The position numbers were made by a program, and so were the translations under genes. A stretch of DNA of 64,000 nucleotides from Alphaproteobacteria bacterium (lineage in GTDB: Bacteria > Pseudomonadota > Alphaproteobacteria > Acetobacterales > Acetobacteraceae), in assembly GCA_020850755.1 (NCBI GenBank), contig JADZEB010000022.1, positions 62,001-126,000 on the forward strand. The letters are read 5' to 3'. This document shows, piece by piece, positions 1-9,144 of this stretch (its first letter is position 1; every line of letters starts with the position of its first letter). Below the pieces are notes generated by a model. That model made no database searches, had not been told where the DNA came from, and saw only the letters and a program-made list of their open reading frames with translations.

Positions 1-1200
1 CTCACCGGCCATCTTGCCGGCCCCACCTGCACGCTCCTGCTGGCCGATCTCGGCGCCGACGTGGTCAAGGTCGAGCAGCCGGGCAAGGGCGATGATTCGC
101 GCAACTTCCTGCCGCCCGCGATCGAGGGCGAGAGCGCGTCCTTCATGACCATCAACCGCAACAAGCGCGGCATCGCTGTCGATCTCAAGGCCGAGGCGGG
201 CAAGGAGATCGTGCGCAAGCTGGTGCGCGGCGCCGACATACTGGTGGAGAATTCGCGCCCCAAGACCATGATCAATCTCGGCCTCGGCTACGAGGATATG
301 CGCAAGGAGAATCCGGGGCTGATCTACTGCGCCGTCTCGGGCTTCGGGCGCACCGGGCCGTGGGGCGATCGCGGCGGCGTCGATCTGATCGCGCAGGGCG
401 TGTCGGGGCTGATGAGCCTGACCGGCGAGGGGCCCGGCCGCCCGCCGGTGAAGGTGGGCGTGCCGATCACCGATGTTTCGGGCGGCATCCTGGCCACCGT
501 CGGCGTGCTCGCCGCCTATGCCCATCGCCTCAAGACCGGGCAGGGGCAGATGGTCGATACTTCGCTTCTGGAAGCGGGCGTGTTCACCCTGTTCCACCAG
601 GCCGGCATGTTCTTCGCCACCGGCGAGAGCGCGGGCCCGATGGGCAGCGCGCACCCGCTTGCCGCGCCCTACCAGGCGTTCCGCACCAGGGATGGCGCGG
701 CCAATATCGGCGCCACCAGCCAGCTCAACTGGGGCCGGCTCTGCACCGTGCTGGGCAAGCCCGAGCTCGCCCAGGATCCGCGCTTCGCCAAGCCGGCCGA
801 TCGCATGGTCAACCTCACGGTGCTGGTCGAGGAGGTCGAGGCGCTGACCACCACCTTCACGCGCGATGCGCTGCTTTCCAAGCTGGAGGCGGCCGGCGTG
901 CCCTGCGGCCCGATCCTGAAGGTGGGCGAGGTGCTGACGCATCCGCAGGTGCTGGCGCGCGAGATGGTGCTGGAAGTGCCGCACGCCAAGGCGGGCAGCC
1001 AGCGCGCGATCGGCGTGCCGGTGAAGCTTTCGGCGACACCGGGCAATGTCCGGCGCGGCGCGCCGATCCTGGGCGAGCATACGCGCGAGGTGCTGGCCGA
1101 GCTCGGCTACGCCAATGCCGAGGTGCAGGCGCTGATCGATGCCGGCGTGGTCGAGGTGCCGGAGCGGCCGGTGGCGCCGGTCGCGCGCAAGGGCCACTAG
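1..1200 (+). CDS. Family III CoA-transferase (CaiB/BaiF type), 5' partial
   Basis: The reading frame is open from base 1 and enters at LTGHLAGPTCTLLLADLGAD, the first conserved block of family III CoA-transferases, so only about 10-20 N-terminal residues lie outside the window. About 399 residues are visible, close to the usual 400. Family members move CoA between an acyl-CoA donor and a carboxylic acid through an aspartyl-CoA thioester; the expected catalytic Asp is in MVDTSLLEA (about residue 186 of the visible part). Substrate cannot be read from sequence. A GTG at 61 is an internal Val, not a start. The gene converges on a thioesterase and a second CoA-transferase, which suggests a shared role in acyl-CoA metabolism (inference). 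Confidence 0.93.
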   Translation, partial: LTGHLAGPTCTLLLADLGADVVKVEQPGKGDDSRNFLPPAIEGESASFMTINRNKRGIAVDLKAEAGKEIVRKLVRGADILVENSRPKTMINLGLGYEDMRKENPGLIYCAVSGFGRTGPWGDRGGVDLIAQGVSGLMSLTGEGPGRPPVKVGVPITDVSGGILATVGVLAAYAHRLKTGQGQMVDTSLLEAGVFTLFHQAGMFFATGESAGPMGSAHPLAAPYQAFRTRDGAANIGATSQLNWGRLCTVLGKPELAQDPRFAKPADRMVNLTVLVEEVEALTTTFTRDALLSKLEAAGVPCGPILKVGEVLTHPQVLAREMVLEVPHAKAGSQRAIGVPVKLSATPGNVRRGAPILGEHTREVLAELGYANAEVQALIDAGVVEVPERPVAPVARKGH

Positions 1201-1217
1201 CCGCGCGCCGCCGCCCT

Positions 1218-1667
1218 TCAGTCCTTCGCGTCCGGGCGCACCCCCTCGACCGTCTCGCTGCCCGCGCGCCAGCGGTGCGTGCCCTGGCCATAGGCGATCA
1301 GCGCGCCCTTGGCATCCAGTATCTCGGTGCGGGTGAAGAAGATGTTGCGCCCCCTGGTGACGACGCGTCCCTCGCCATAGAGCGTGCCGGCCTTCATCTG
1401 GCCGGTGAAGTTGCAGGTCATGCTGAGCGTGACCGCGCGGCGCACATTGCCCGGCACGCTGCACCACAGGCCCGCATAGGCGCCGGTCTGGTCGATCATC
1501 GACAGCATCAGCCCGCCATGCACCACGCCCGAGCGGTTCCAGTGCTTCTCGCCCGCCTCGACCACCACCTTGGCGTAGTCCTCGCGCCATTCGAGCAGGC
1601 GGAGCCCGAGCAGCTCGTGGAAGTTCGAGTAGCCGCCGAAGGTGGCGGGATCGACCGGGTTACTCAT
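1218..1667 (-). CDS. PaaI-type hotdog-fold thioesterase
   Basis: A 149-residue single-domain hotdog protein, the usual size for PaaI-like acyl-CoA thioesterases. The central-helix motif NRSGVVHGGLMLSMIDQ carries the HGG signature and an acidic residue typical of the active site. The sheet region with GEGRVVTRGRNIFFTRTEI follows. Such enzymes hydrolyse acyl- or aryl-CoA thioesters in the cytoplasm. The gene sits 17 nt upstream in space of the stop of the next minus-strand CoA-transferase and may be co-transcribed with it (CoA-transferase first). Substrate is unknown. Confidence 0.9.
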   Translation of the reverse strand: MSNPVDPATFGGYSNFHELLGLRLLEWREDYAKVVVEAGEKHWNRSGVVHGGLMLSMIDQTGAYAGLWCSVPGNVRRAVTLSMTCNFTGQMKAGTLYGEGRVVTRGRNIFFTRTEILDAKGALIAYGQGTHRWRAGSETVEGVRPDAKD

Positions 1668-1684
1668 GCCGCTTCGCCCCTCCC

Positions 1685-3058
1685 TCAGATCACGCCATCG
1701 GCCTTGAGCGCGGCGATCTCGGCCCTGGTCAGGCCGAGCTCGCGGCGATAGACGGCGTCATTGTCCTGGCCCATCCGCCGCCCCGCCCAGCGCACGCGCC
1801 CCGGCGTGCGGCTGAGGAAGGGAAAGACGTTCTGCATCTTCACCTGGCCGAGATCCTCGTCCGGCAGCGCGATGATGTCGTTGCGGGCCTGGAATTGCGG
1901 GTCGGCGAAGATCTGGGCGATGTCGTTGACCGGCCCGATCGCCGCTTCCGTCTCGGCAAACGCCTTCAGCACCTGGTCGAGGTTGCGCTCGGCCACCCAC
2001 CTGGCGACGATGCCGTTGATCTCGTCGGAATGCTTGATACGGCCCTCGGTCGTCTCGAAGCGCGGATCGTTCGCCGCCGCCTCGCCGCCGCAGAGCCGCA
2101 TCACGCGCATGCGCACGCTGGGCGCGGCCGCCGACAGCGCCACATAGCGCCCGTCCTTGGTGCGGTAGGCATCGCGCGGGGCGTTGTTGACGCTGCGGTT
2201 GCCGGTGCGGCCCTGGAGCACGCCCAGCTGGTCGTAGTTGATCGATTGCGGCCCGAGCAGGCTGAACAGCGGCTCGTAGATGGACAGATCGACCACCTGG
2301 CCCTTGCCGGTGCCGCGCACGTCGCGGTCGTAGATCGCGAACATGGTGGCGAAGGTGCCGTAATAGGCGGCAACGCCATCGGCCAGCCCGAAGGGCGGCA
2401 GAGTGGGCGGCCCGTCGGGGAAGCCGGTGATGTGGGCGAAGCCCGAGAAGGCCTCGGCGATGGTGCCAAAGCCCGGCCGGTTGCGATACGGCCCGGTCTG
2501 GCCGTAACCGGTGACGCGCACCATGATCAGGCGCGGATTGATCTTCGCCAGCTCCTCGTAGCCGAGGCCCCACTTCTCCATCGTGCCGGGGCGGAAATTC
2601 TCCACCAGCACGTCGGCATCGGCGACCAGGCGCTTGAAGATCTCCGCCCCGCGCGGATGGCTGAGCGAGAGGGTGATGCAGCGCTTGTTGCGGCTGGTGA
2701 CCTTCCACCAGAGCGGGATGCCGTTCTTGCGGAGGCCCATGCCGCGCAGCGCATCGCCGCGCGGATGCTCGATCTTGATCACGTCGGCGCCGAAATCGCC
2801 GAGCGTGCTGGCAACCAGCGGCCCGGCGAAGATCGATGCGGCATCGATCACGCGCAAGCCCTCGAGCGGCATGTAGCCCTTGCTCGCGCCGCGCCGGGGG
2901 TGGGGCCGGGGCCTGGCCGTGGCGGCGGCGCGCTTCGGGGCCGCCGTGGGCGCGGCCTTGCCGGCGGCGCGCTTGGGCGCGGCTTTCGTGGCGACCTTGG
3001 TGGCGGGCTTGCGAGCGGCGGGCTTGCGCGGGGTCGCGGGCTGGGCAGGCTTGGGCAC
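1685..3058 (-). CDS. Family III CoA-transferase with Lys/Ala/Pro-rich N-terminal tail
   Basis: From MPLEGLRVIDAASIFAGPLV onward this is a complete family III CoA-transferase of about 395 residues, with the catalytic Asp in VVDLSIYEP. In front of it lies a basic low-complexity segment of about 60 residues built from Ala, Lys, Pro and Arg (for example KPAARKPATKVATKAAPKRA). I chose the GTG at 3058 because GAGGAG stands 10 nt upstream, giving 457 residues. An ATG at 3157 extends the frame further but has no better site, and the Met of MPLEGL would remove the tail. The tail looks like histone H1- or AlgP-like repeats and is unusual on this enzyme. The enzyme function is secure; the tail's reality depends on the start codon. 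Confidence 0.88.
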   Translation of the reverse strand: MPKPAQPATPRKPAARKPATKVATKAAPKRAAGKAAPTAAPKRAAATARPRPHPRRGASKGYMPLEGLRVIDAASIFAGPLVASTLGDFGADVIKIEHPRGDALRGMGLRKNGIPLWWKVTSRNKRCITLSLSHPRGAEIFKRLVADADVLVENFRPGTMEKWGLGYEELAKINPRLIMVRVTGYGQTGPYRNRPGFGTIAEAFSGFAHITGFPDGPPTLPPFGLADGVAAYYGTFATMFAIYDRDVRGTGKGQVVDLSIYEPLFSLLGPQSINYDQLGVLQGRTGNRSVNNAPRDAYRTKDGRYVALSAAAPSVRMRVMRLCGGEAAANDPRFETTEGRIKHSDEINGIVARWVAERNLDQVLKAFAETEAAIGPVNDIAQIFADPQFQARNDIIALPDEDLGQVKMQNVFPFLSRTPGRVRWAGRRMGQDNDAVYRRELGLTRAEIAALKADGVI

Positions 3059-3172
3059 GGGGCGCGATCTCCTCGGGGCTGCGACGCGGCCCCGAGAAAC
3101 AGCATGACCGCGCCCGCCCCGCAAGAGCGCGTGTTCGCGCCGCCCCGCCCGCGGCACCCCCCGGGCCGCGCG

Positions 3173-4039
3173 TCAGCCGATCTTCAGCTCCTGCAATGCC
3201 TGTTCCAGCTCGGCGAAGCCGGGCATGTGCTCGCTCGGCACGATCTTGCGCCCGGTCTCGACGCTCACCTGCGGGGCGTTGCCGTGCAGATGCGCCACCA
3301 GCACCGACTGGATCACCTCGTAGTAGCGTGCCTCCTCCTCGTAGACGCCCTTCAGCCGCGCAGCGATCGGTCCGACCATGCCATAGGCCAGCAGCACGCC
3401 AAGGAAGGTCCCCACCAGCGCCGAGCCGATCATCTTGCCGAGAACGGGCGGCGGCTCGGTGATCGAGCCCATGGTCTTGATGACGCCCATCACGGCGGCG
3501 ACGATGCCGAGCGCCGGCAGCCCGTCAGCCACAAGCTGCAAGGCGTGCGCGACATGCTGGTTCTCCGCCTGCGTCTTGCGTAGCTCGCGCGCGAACACGT
3601 CCTCGATCTGGTGCGGATCGTCGGCATGCATGCCGACCATGCGCAGATAGTCGCAGATCAGCGCACGCGCCAGGGGGTCCGCCAGGATCTTGGGGAAGGC
3701 CTTGAAGGCGGCGCTTTCCTCGGGCTTCTCGATATGCGCCTCCAGCGCCATCGCGCCCTTGGTCGCGGCCAGCTTGACGAAGAAGAACAGCAGCGACAGA
3801 AGCTCGACATAGTCGTGCTTGTGGAAGCGCGCACCCTTGAACGCCTTGCCGAGATCGTGCAGGGCGTGCTTCACGCCATGGCCGGAATTGGCCATCAGGA
3901 AGGTGCCCGCGGCCGAGCCGCCGATGATCATCATCTCGAAGGGCAGCGCCTGGAGGATGATGCCGATCTTGCCGCCGGCCAGGATGTAGCCGCCGAAGAC
4001 GCAGATCAGCACCACGGCGAAGCCGCCGATCGTGAGCAT
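3173..4039 (-). CDS. motA: Flagellar motor stator protein MotA
   Basis: A 288-residue polytopic protein matching MotA throughout. It begins with a membrane helix (GGFAVVLICVFGGYILAGG), has a large cytoplasmic loop with ADPLARALICDYLRMVG, and ends with two more helices including DGLPALGIVAAVMGVIKTM, which holds the conserved proline used in torque generation, and a second proline near VGPIAARLKG. MotA with MotB forms the proton-conducting stator that drives the flagellar rotor. It lies 15 nt downstream of motB on the same strand. No other flagellar genes are in the window. Confidence 0.97.
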   Translation of the reverse strand: MLTIGGFAVVLICVFGGYILAGGKIGIILQALPFEMMIIGGSAAGTFLMANSGHGVKHALHDLGKAFKGARFHKHDYVELLSLLFFFVKLAATKGAMALEAHIEKPEESAAFKAFPKILADPLARALICDYLRMVGMHADDPHQIEDVFARELRKTQAENQHVAHALQLVADGLPALGIVAAVMGVIKTMGSITEPPPVLGKMIGSALVGTFLGVLLAYGMVGPIAARLKGVYEEEARYYEVIQSVLVAHLHGNAPQVSVETGRKIVPSEHMPGFAELEQALQELKIG

Positions 4040-4054
4040 GGCGCGCCCCCTTCC

Positions 4055-5287
4055 CTACCGCCCGGCGGGTGCCGGCGGCGGCGCGGCGGCAGGCTGGGCG
4101 GCGGCAGGCTGGGCGGCGGCAGGCTGGGCGGCAGCGGGCGGAGCGGCAGCGGGCGGCTCGTTGGCGCGCAGCAGCAGGATCGCCACGCGCCGGTTGCCGG
4201 CGGCAAGCGGGTCCTCGGCGATCAGCGGCTGGCGCTCGGCATGGCCGGTCACCGAGGCGATGCGCGCCTCCTGCAAGCCGGCCTCCAGCAGCAGCCTGCG
4301 CGTGGCATTGGCGCGATCGGCCGAGAGGTCCCAGTTGGTGCGCCCCGAGCCGTCGCGGAACGGTGCGGCGTCGGTATGCCCGGCGATGGTGATGGCGTTG
4401 GGCAGGGCGCGCAGGACCTGCGCCACGCGCGCGAGCAGAAGGCGCGTCCGGTCGCTCGGCTGGGCACTGCCGAGGGCGAACATGGGCTGGCGCTCGGCAT
4501 CGAGCAGCTGGATGCGCAGGCCCTCGGGCGTGTGTTCGACGAGGAGCTGGCGGGCAAGATCAGCAAGGCGCGGATCGGCCTCGATCGCGGCACGGATCGC
4601 CGCCTCCGCGGCGCGGAAGGACTGCGCCTCGGCCTCGGCGCGCTCGGCGGCAAGCTCGGCCGCGATGCGCGCGCGGGTGGCGAGATCGACCTGGCCGGCG
4701 CCGGCCTCGGCCTCGAACTCCGGGTTCGGCGGCGCGGCGGCCTGCGGCGCGCGCCCGGCCCCGGCGAAGGCCCGCGCCATCGGATCGCCCGGCACTGCCG
4801 GCCGCGCCGCGCTGCCTGCGCCGCTCGGCGAGCGGCTCTCCTGCTCGCGGCCAAGCCCCATGTCCGGCACCTGGCCGCGATCCTGCGGCGAGCGTTCGCG
4901 CCGGTGCGGCCGCTCCTCGTCCTCGGCCTCCTCGGGCGGTTCCTCCTGGAAGCCGCGGATCACGGCCTGCACGCCCTGGTCGGACATGCGCGCGCCATCG
5001 ACGATCACGGAGCGCCCCGAGAAGGGCTGGCCATATCCGCCGATGGTCTGGCCGAGGGGGCTCGCATTGGAGAAGTAGTCGGCGATGCCGCGCTTCTGGT
5101 CCTCGCTGGTGGCGTTGAGCAGCCACATCAGCAGGAAGAAGGCCATCATCGCCGTGACGAAGTCGGCATAGGCCACCTTCCACGCCCCGCCATGATGCCC
5201 GTCGCCGCCGGCGAATACCGGCCGCTTCACCACCACGATCGGATCGTCCTTGGTGTTGCTTCTCGCCTTGTCGCGCGCCCCGCTCAT
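4055..5287 (-). CDS. motB: Flagellar motor stator protein MotB
   Basis: A 410-residue protein with one N-terminal membrane helix (about residues 38-58, AYADFVTAMMAFFLLMWLL) carrying the conserved proton-binding Asp at residue 42, a long charged and Ala-rich linker, and a C-terminal OmpA-like peptidoglycan-binding domain (AITIAGHTDAAPFRD, then SADRANATRRLLLEAG). The last 30 residues are an Ala/Pro/Gln tail encoded by a 15-bp tandem repeat. It anchors the MotA/MotB stator to the cell wall. First gene of a motB-motA pair, divergent from puuE. Frame and family are clear; the repetitive tail probably has no catalytic role. Confidence 0.96.
   Translation of the reverse strand: MSGARDKARSNTKDDPIVVVKRPVFAGGDGHHGGAWKVAYADFVTAMMAFFLLMWLLNATSEDQKRGIADYFSNASPLGQTIGGYGQPFSGRSVIVDGARMSDQGVQAVIRGFQEEPPEEAEDEERPHRRERSPQDRGQVPDMGLGREQESRSPSGAGSAARPAVPGDPMARAFAGAGRAPQAAAPPNPEFEAEAGAGQVDLATRARIAAELAAERAEAEAQSFRAAEAAIRAAIEADPRLADLARQLLVEHTPEGLRIQLLDAERQPMFALGSAQPSDRTRLLLARVAQVLRALPNAITIAGHTDAAPFRDGSGRTNWDLSADRANATRRLLLEAGLQEARIASVTGHAERQPLIAEDPLAAGNRRVAILLLRANEPPAAAPPAAAQPAAAQPAAAQPAAAPPPAPAGR
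4083..4127. repeat. 15-bp tandem repeat, three copies, inside motB
   Basis: The 15-mer GCGGCGGCAGGCTGG occurs three times in a row (4083-4097, 4098-4112, 4113-4127). It encodes repeated Pro-Ala-Ala-Ala-Gln at the MotB C-terminus and is in frame, so copy number can vary without disrupting the gene. Confidence 0.9.
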
Positions 5288-5430
5288 GGCCGTCGTTCAT
5301 GCCCGCCTTTCGCCGCCCAATCTGGGCGCGAAAGCTTAATCGCGCGCTAAATGCGCACCCCCCTGCCAAGGCGCACGATCCGCGCTAGCCTCGGCCCTCG
5401 GCACATCTTGCCCAGCCCCGGAGGTTCCCG

Positions 5431-6342
5431 ATGAACGACAAGCCCTATCCGCGCGACATGGTGGGTTATGGCGGCAACTACCCGCATCCGCGCTGGCCCG
5501 ATGGCGCGCGGCTCGCGCTCAACTTCGTCATCAACATCGAGGAGGGCTCCGAGCCCAGCATGCATGACGGCGAGAACATCACCGAGGCCAACCTGGCCGA
5601 GGTGCCGCCGCGCTTCGGGCCGGGCATCCGCGATTTCTGCGCCGAGTCGACCTACGAATACGGCACCCGCGCCGGCTTCTGGCGCGTCATGCGCCTGTTC
5701 CAGGAACGCGGCATGCTCGGCACCTTCTATGGCTGCGGGCTGGCGATGGAACGCAACCCGCCGATGGCCGAGGCGATCCGCAACTCGGGCTGGGACGTGG
5801 CCAGCCATGGCTGGCGCTGGATCATGCCGCACAGCCTGACCGAGGAGCAGGAGCGCGAGCATATCCGCAAGGCGGTGGAGAGCATCCAGCGCCTGTCGGG
5901 CGAGCGGCCCTATGGCTGGTACTGGCGCTACGCGCCGACCGAACGCAGCCGCCGCCTGCTGGTCGAGGAAGGCGGCTTCCTCTACGACAGCGACGCCTAC
6001 AATGACGACCTGCCCTACTGGGTGAAGGTGGAGGGCAAGGACCATCTGATCATTCCCTACCAGATGGACACCAACGATATGCGCTTCGGCCCGCCCTACG
6101 CCTTCTCCACCGCCACCGACTACTTCACCTATCTCAAGGACAGCTTCGACATGCTCTATGCCGAGGGGGCAAGCCTGCCGAAGATGATGTCCTGCGGGCT
6201 GCATCTGCGCCTGGTCGGGCGTCCGGGTCGCGCGGCGGGACTGGCGCGCTTCCTCGACTATGTGAAGGGCCACAGCGATGTCTGGGTGTGCCGGCGCGTC
6301 GATATCGCGCGGCACTGGATCAAGCACCACCCGCCGCGCTGA
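5431..6342 (+). CDS. puuE: PuuE-type allantoinase (polysaccharide deacetylase family)
   Basis: A 303-residue protein that follows PuuE from end to end: the opening PRDMVGYGGNYPHPRWPDGA, the SHGWRWI metal-site block, YGWYWRYAPTERSRRLLVEE, FLYDSDAYNDDLPYW, IPYQMDTNDMRF and the closing VDIARHWIKHHP. PuuE enzymes are cofactor-light allantoinases of the NodB-like deacetylase fold that open allantoin to allantoate. Start ATG at 5431 has GGAGG six nt upstream. There is no uraD or uricase beside it, so another cyclic amide substrate is possible. An allantoate-amidohydrolase-like gene lies far away at 43290. It is divergent from motB. Confidence 0.85.
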   Translation: MNDKPYPRDMVGYGGNYPHPRWPDGARLALNFVINIEEGSEPSMHDGENITEANLAEVPPRFGPGIRDFCAESTYEYGTRAGFWRVMRLFQERGMLGTFYGCGLAMERNPPMAEAIRNSGWDVASHGWRWIMPHSLTEEQEREHIRKAVESIQRLSGERPYGWYWRYAPTERSRRLLVEEGGFLYDSDAYNDDLPYWVKVEGKDHLIIPYQMDTNDMRFGPPYAFSTATDYFTYLKDSFDMLYAEGASLPKMMSCGLHLRLVGRPGRAAGLARFLDYVKGHSDVWVCRRVDIARHWIKHHPPR

Positions 6343-6380
6343 GCGCGGTGCCGCCGTGGCCGCGCCGGGCGCCCGCCTCG

Positions 6381-7550
6381 CTAGGTGGCGATGGTGTGGC
6401 GGGCCATGAAGGCGGTGTCGATCTCGATGCCGAGGCCGGGCCGGTCGGGGATGGCGATCTGCCCATCCTCGACCGGGAAGCGCGTCGGCGACAATTCGTG
6501 CATCATCGGGTTGGGCGCGAGCGCGTATTCCAGCGTGAAGCCGCAGGGTACGCTCGCGGCCACATGCATCGCCGCGGCGAAGCCCGGCATCCCCGACCAG
6601 AGATGCGGCGCCAGGCGCAGGTTGAAGGCCGAGGCGATGGCGGCGATGCGCATCGCCTCGGATATGCCGCCGGCGATGGCGAGGTCGGGCTGCATGATGT
6701 CCACCGCGCGCAGCTCGGCCAGTTCGCGGAAATCGTGGCGCGTGAACTCGCTCTCGCCCGCGCTCACGGGAATGGTCGAGCAGGCGCGCACCTCGGCGAT
6801 GCCGCGCTTGTCGTCGGCCGAGCAGGGCTCCTCGAACCACATCAGGTCGCAGTCCTCGGCCATGCGGCAGAAGGCGCGCGCCTCGGCCACGGTCCAGGTG
6901 CCGCCGGCATCGACCGCGATGCCGATGTCCGGCCCGAGCGCCGCGCGCGCAGCGATGATGCGCGCGGCCGAGCGGCGCGGGCTGCCATCCATCGCGCCGA
7001 TGCGCACCTTCACCGCGCGGAAGCCGCCTCGCGCGACATAGCCGGCCAGCTCCTCGCCGATGCGCTCGGGCGGGGCGTAGCCGCCCGAGGCATAGGCCGG
7101 CATGCGCTCCATCCTGCGCCCGCCGAGCAGGCGCCAGACCGGCGCGCCGAGCGACTTGCCGAGTATGTCCCAGAGCGCGATGTCGATGCCGGCGATGGCC
7201 GAGATGCTGAGCCCGCGCCGCGCCAGCTGCGGCACGCCATGCCCCTTGGCGATGGCATAGCCCTCGCGCGGGGTGTTGTAGAGCACGTCCCACAAGCGGC
7301 TGATGTCGCGCGGGTCCTGGCCCAACAGCATCGGCGCGTAATCACGGTTGATGATGGTGGCAAGCCCGGCGCAGGCCGCGGCCGAGCCGACATGGGCCTT
7401 GGCCTCGCCCCAGCCGGTGATGCCGCAGGCGGTGTCGATGCGCACGATGACGGAATCGAAGCTCGGCACGCGTCCGAAATCGCTGGTGTGCCGCCGCTCA
7501 TAGGAGATCGGCACATGCACCCAGCGTGCCTCGATCCGCTCGATCCGCAT
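6381..7550 (-). CDS. Mandelate racemase/muconate lactonizing enzyme family protein
   Basis: A 389-residue enolase-superfamily enzyme. The capping domain is N-terminal (MRIERIEARWVHVPI). In the barrel, the second-strand motif reads AVKVRIG, so it has Lys-x-Arg rather than the common Lys-x-Lys. Metal ligands are visible as Asp in GIAVDAGGTW, Glu in MWFEEPCSADD and Glu in VSAGESEF, and a late catalytic His is expected in LAPHLWSGMP. These enzymes abstract a proton next to a carboxylate (racemisation, dehydration or cycloisomerisation of sugar acids or related compounds). The frame continues upstream but the family start and AGGAGC site support the ATG at 7550. Substrate unknown. Confidence 0.9.
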   Translation of the reverse strand: MRIERIEARWVHVPISYERRHTSDFGRVPSFDSVIVRIDTACGITGWGEAKAHVGSAAACAGLATIINRDYAPMLLGQDPRDISRLWDVLYNTPREGYAIAKGHGVPQLARRGLSISAIAGIDIALWDILGKSLGAPVWRLLGGRRMERMPAYASGGYAPPERIGEELAGYVARGGFRAVKVRIGAMDGSPRRSAARIIAARAALGPDIGIAVDAGGTWTVAEARAFCRMAEDCDLMWFEEPCSADDKRGIAEVRACSTIPVSAGESEFTRHDFRELAELRAVDIMQPDLAIAGGISEAMRIAAIASAFNLRLAPHLWSGMPGFAAAMHVAASVPCGFTLEYALAPNPMMHELSPTRFPVEDGQIAIPDRPGLGIEIDTAFMARHTIAT

Positions 7551-7585
7551 CCTGCCTGCTCCTGCCTGCTGCCGCGCCGCGCCGC

Positions 7586-9034
7586 TCATACGACCGGCAG
7601 GCTCATCGGCGTGATCTCGTCGCCGCTGCGGCCGAGATAGTCGCGCCTGGCGCAGTCGGCCATCATCCGCGCCTGCTCCTCGGCCAGGATATCGTGCGCT
7701 GCGTCGCGGTCGAGGCCGAGCGCGCGGCCGTCGCGCACCACCTGCCGGCCGGCGACGAACACGTCGCGCACGGCGCGGTCGGAGGCGCCGAACACGAGCG
7801 AGCGCAGCGGGTCGCGCACCGGGCGCATCATCGGGTGGGCGAGATCGACAGAGACGAGATCGGCCTGCGCGCCCGGCACCAGCCGGCCGAGATCCTCGCG
7901 CCCGAGCGCGCGCGCGCCCCCCACCGTCGCCGCGGTGAAGATGCCGGCCGTGTCGATCGAGCGGATGTCGCCGGCGGTGACGCGGCCCACGAACAGGGCG
8001 GTGCGCATCTCCTCGATCAGGTTGTGCGGCGCGACATCGGTGCCGAGCCCGAGCTTCACCCCGGCGCCGATGTAGCGCCCGACATCCTGCATGCTCTGGC
8101 CGTAGCGCGCGAAGGGGGTGGGGCAGTGCGCCACCGCCGTGCCGGTGTCGGCGAGGAGGCCGAGATCGGTGCGCGTATGCCAGCGCAGCCAGTCGTGGTG
8201 GTCGAGGAAGATGCAATGGGCGAAGACCGCGTTCGGCGCCATCAGCCCGATCCTGTGCGCCCACTGGATCGGCGTGATGCCGTGCCGGCGCGCCATCTCG
8301 TGGAACTCGACCACGCTCTGGGCGATATGGGTGGTGAACAGCCGCCCGGTCGCGCGCGCGAACTCGGCCGCCTTGCGCAGCAATGCCTCGGCGCAGGTGT
8401 CGATCTGGCCGGGGAACACGACGCCGCGCAGCAGGCCCGAGGGGTGGCGGTCGATCTCCTCGAGCAGCGCGCAGGCATCGGCGAAGCCCTTCTCGCCGGC
8501 AGCCTCGTTCCAGTCATAGCCGAGGATGTGCGGCCGCGCCGGGTCGAGCACCCAGCGCGCCGAGGCGAAGCCGGGGGCAAGATAGGCGCGGATGCCGCTC
8601 TCTGCGACCAGTTCGACCCAGCCGGGGAAGGCGCCGGTCAGGTCCATCGTCGTCGTCGTGCCGGAAGTAAGCTTCTCGGCATAGGCGACCGACAGCGCAG
8701 CATGCTTGCCGCGGCTGGACAGCACCATCGCCTGCATGCGGTCGTAGAGGCCGGACATGTAGTGCTCTGGCTTGCCGTGATCCTCGCGCACGCCGCGGAA
8801 GCTGGGCTCGGTCGCTGGATGGTTGTGCAGGTTGATCAAGCCGGGCATGAGCATGCGCCCGCGCCCGTCGATCACCACCGCATCGGCCGGGGCCTGGTAG
8901 CCGGGACCGACATGGACAAGGGTTCCGTCCCGCCAGGCGACATCGCAGTTGCGCCGGAACACATGCCGGCCCGTCCCGACCGGGCCGTCCCAGGCAACGA
9001 CCCAGTCGGCATTGCGGATGACCGTGCAGGCCAT
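7586..9034 (-). CDS. ATZ/TRZ-type metal-dependent amidohydrolase
   Basis: A 482-residue cytosolic amidohydrolase of the SsnA/guanine deaminase/chlorohydrolase group. Metal ligands visible in order are HxH in LINLHNHPATE, a His in LFTTHIAQSVVEFH, a His in VFAHCIFLDHHDW and the Asp in LGLGTDVAPHN. These enzymes hydrolytically deaminate or dechlorinate N-heterocycles and related amidines. The gene lies 35 nt before the enolase-superfamily gene on the same strand and is divergent from hutI. The specific substrate is not predictable. Confidence 0.9.
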   Translation of the reverse strand: MACTVIRNADWVVAWDGPVGTGRHVFRRNCDVAWRDGTLVHVGPGYQAPADAVVIDGRGRMLMPGLINLHNHPATEPSFRGVREDHGKPEHYMSGLYDRMQAMVLSSRGKHAALSVAYAEKLTSGTTTTMDLTGAFPGWVELVAESGIRAYLAPGFASARWVLDPARPHILGYDWNEAAGEKGFADACALLEEIDRHPSGLLRGVVFPGQIDTCAEALLRKAAEFARATGRLFTTHIAQSVVEFHEMARRHGITPIQWAHRIGLMAPNAVFAHCIFLDHHDWLRWHTRTDLGLLADTGTAVAHCPTPFARYGQSMQDVGRYIGAGVKLGLGTDVAPHNLIEEMRTALFVGRVTAGDIRSIDTAGIFTAATVGGARALGREDLGRLVPGAQADLVSVDLAHPMMRPVRDPLRSLVFGASDRAVRDVFVAGRQVVRDGRALGLDRDAAHDILAEEQARMMADCARRDYLGRSGDEITPMSLPVV

Positions 9035-9110
9035 GGTGCTGTCCCTCCCTGTCCGGGTGGCGCGCAGGCGCGGTTCTGCGCCCTCTCTCGTCGGTTGGCC
9101 CGGGCGATCC

Positions 9111-9116
9111 TATAAT
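9111..9116 (+). promoter_or_regulatory. Possible -10 element for hutI
   Basis: A perfect TATAAT stands 28 nt before the chosen hutI start in the divergent intergenic region. No good -35 hexamer is found 16-18 nt upstream, so the promoter call is weak. Confidence 0.3.
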
Positions 9117-9144
9117 GACCCGGCAGCGAACGGGAGTGACGGCG

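Noticed and set aside
4083..4127. Tandem repeats as a CRISPR-like array
   Set aside because: The units are contiguous 15-mers without spacers and encode part of MotB.
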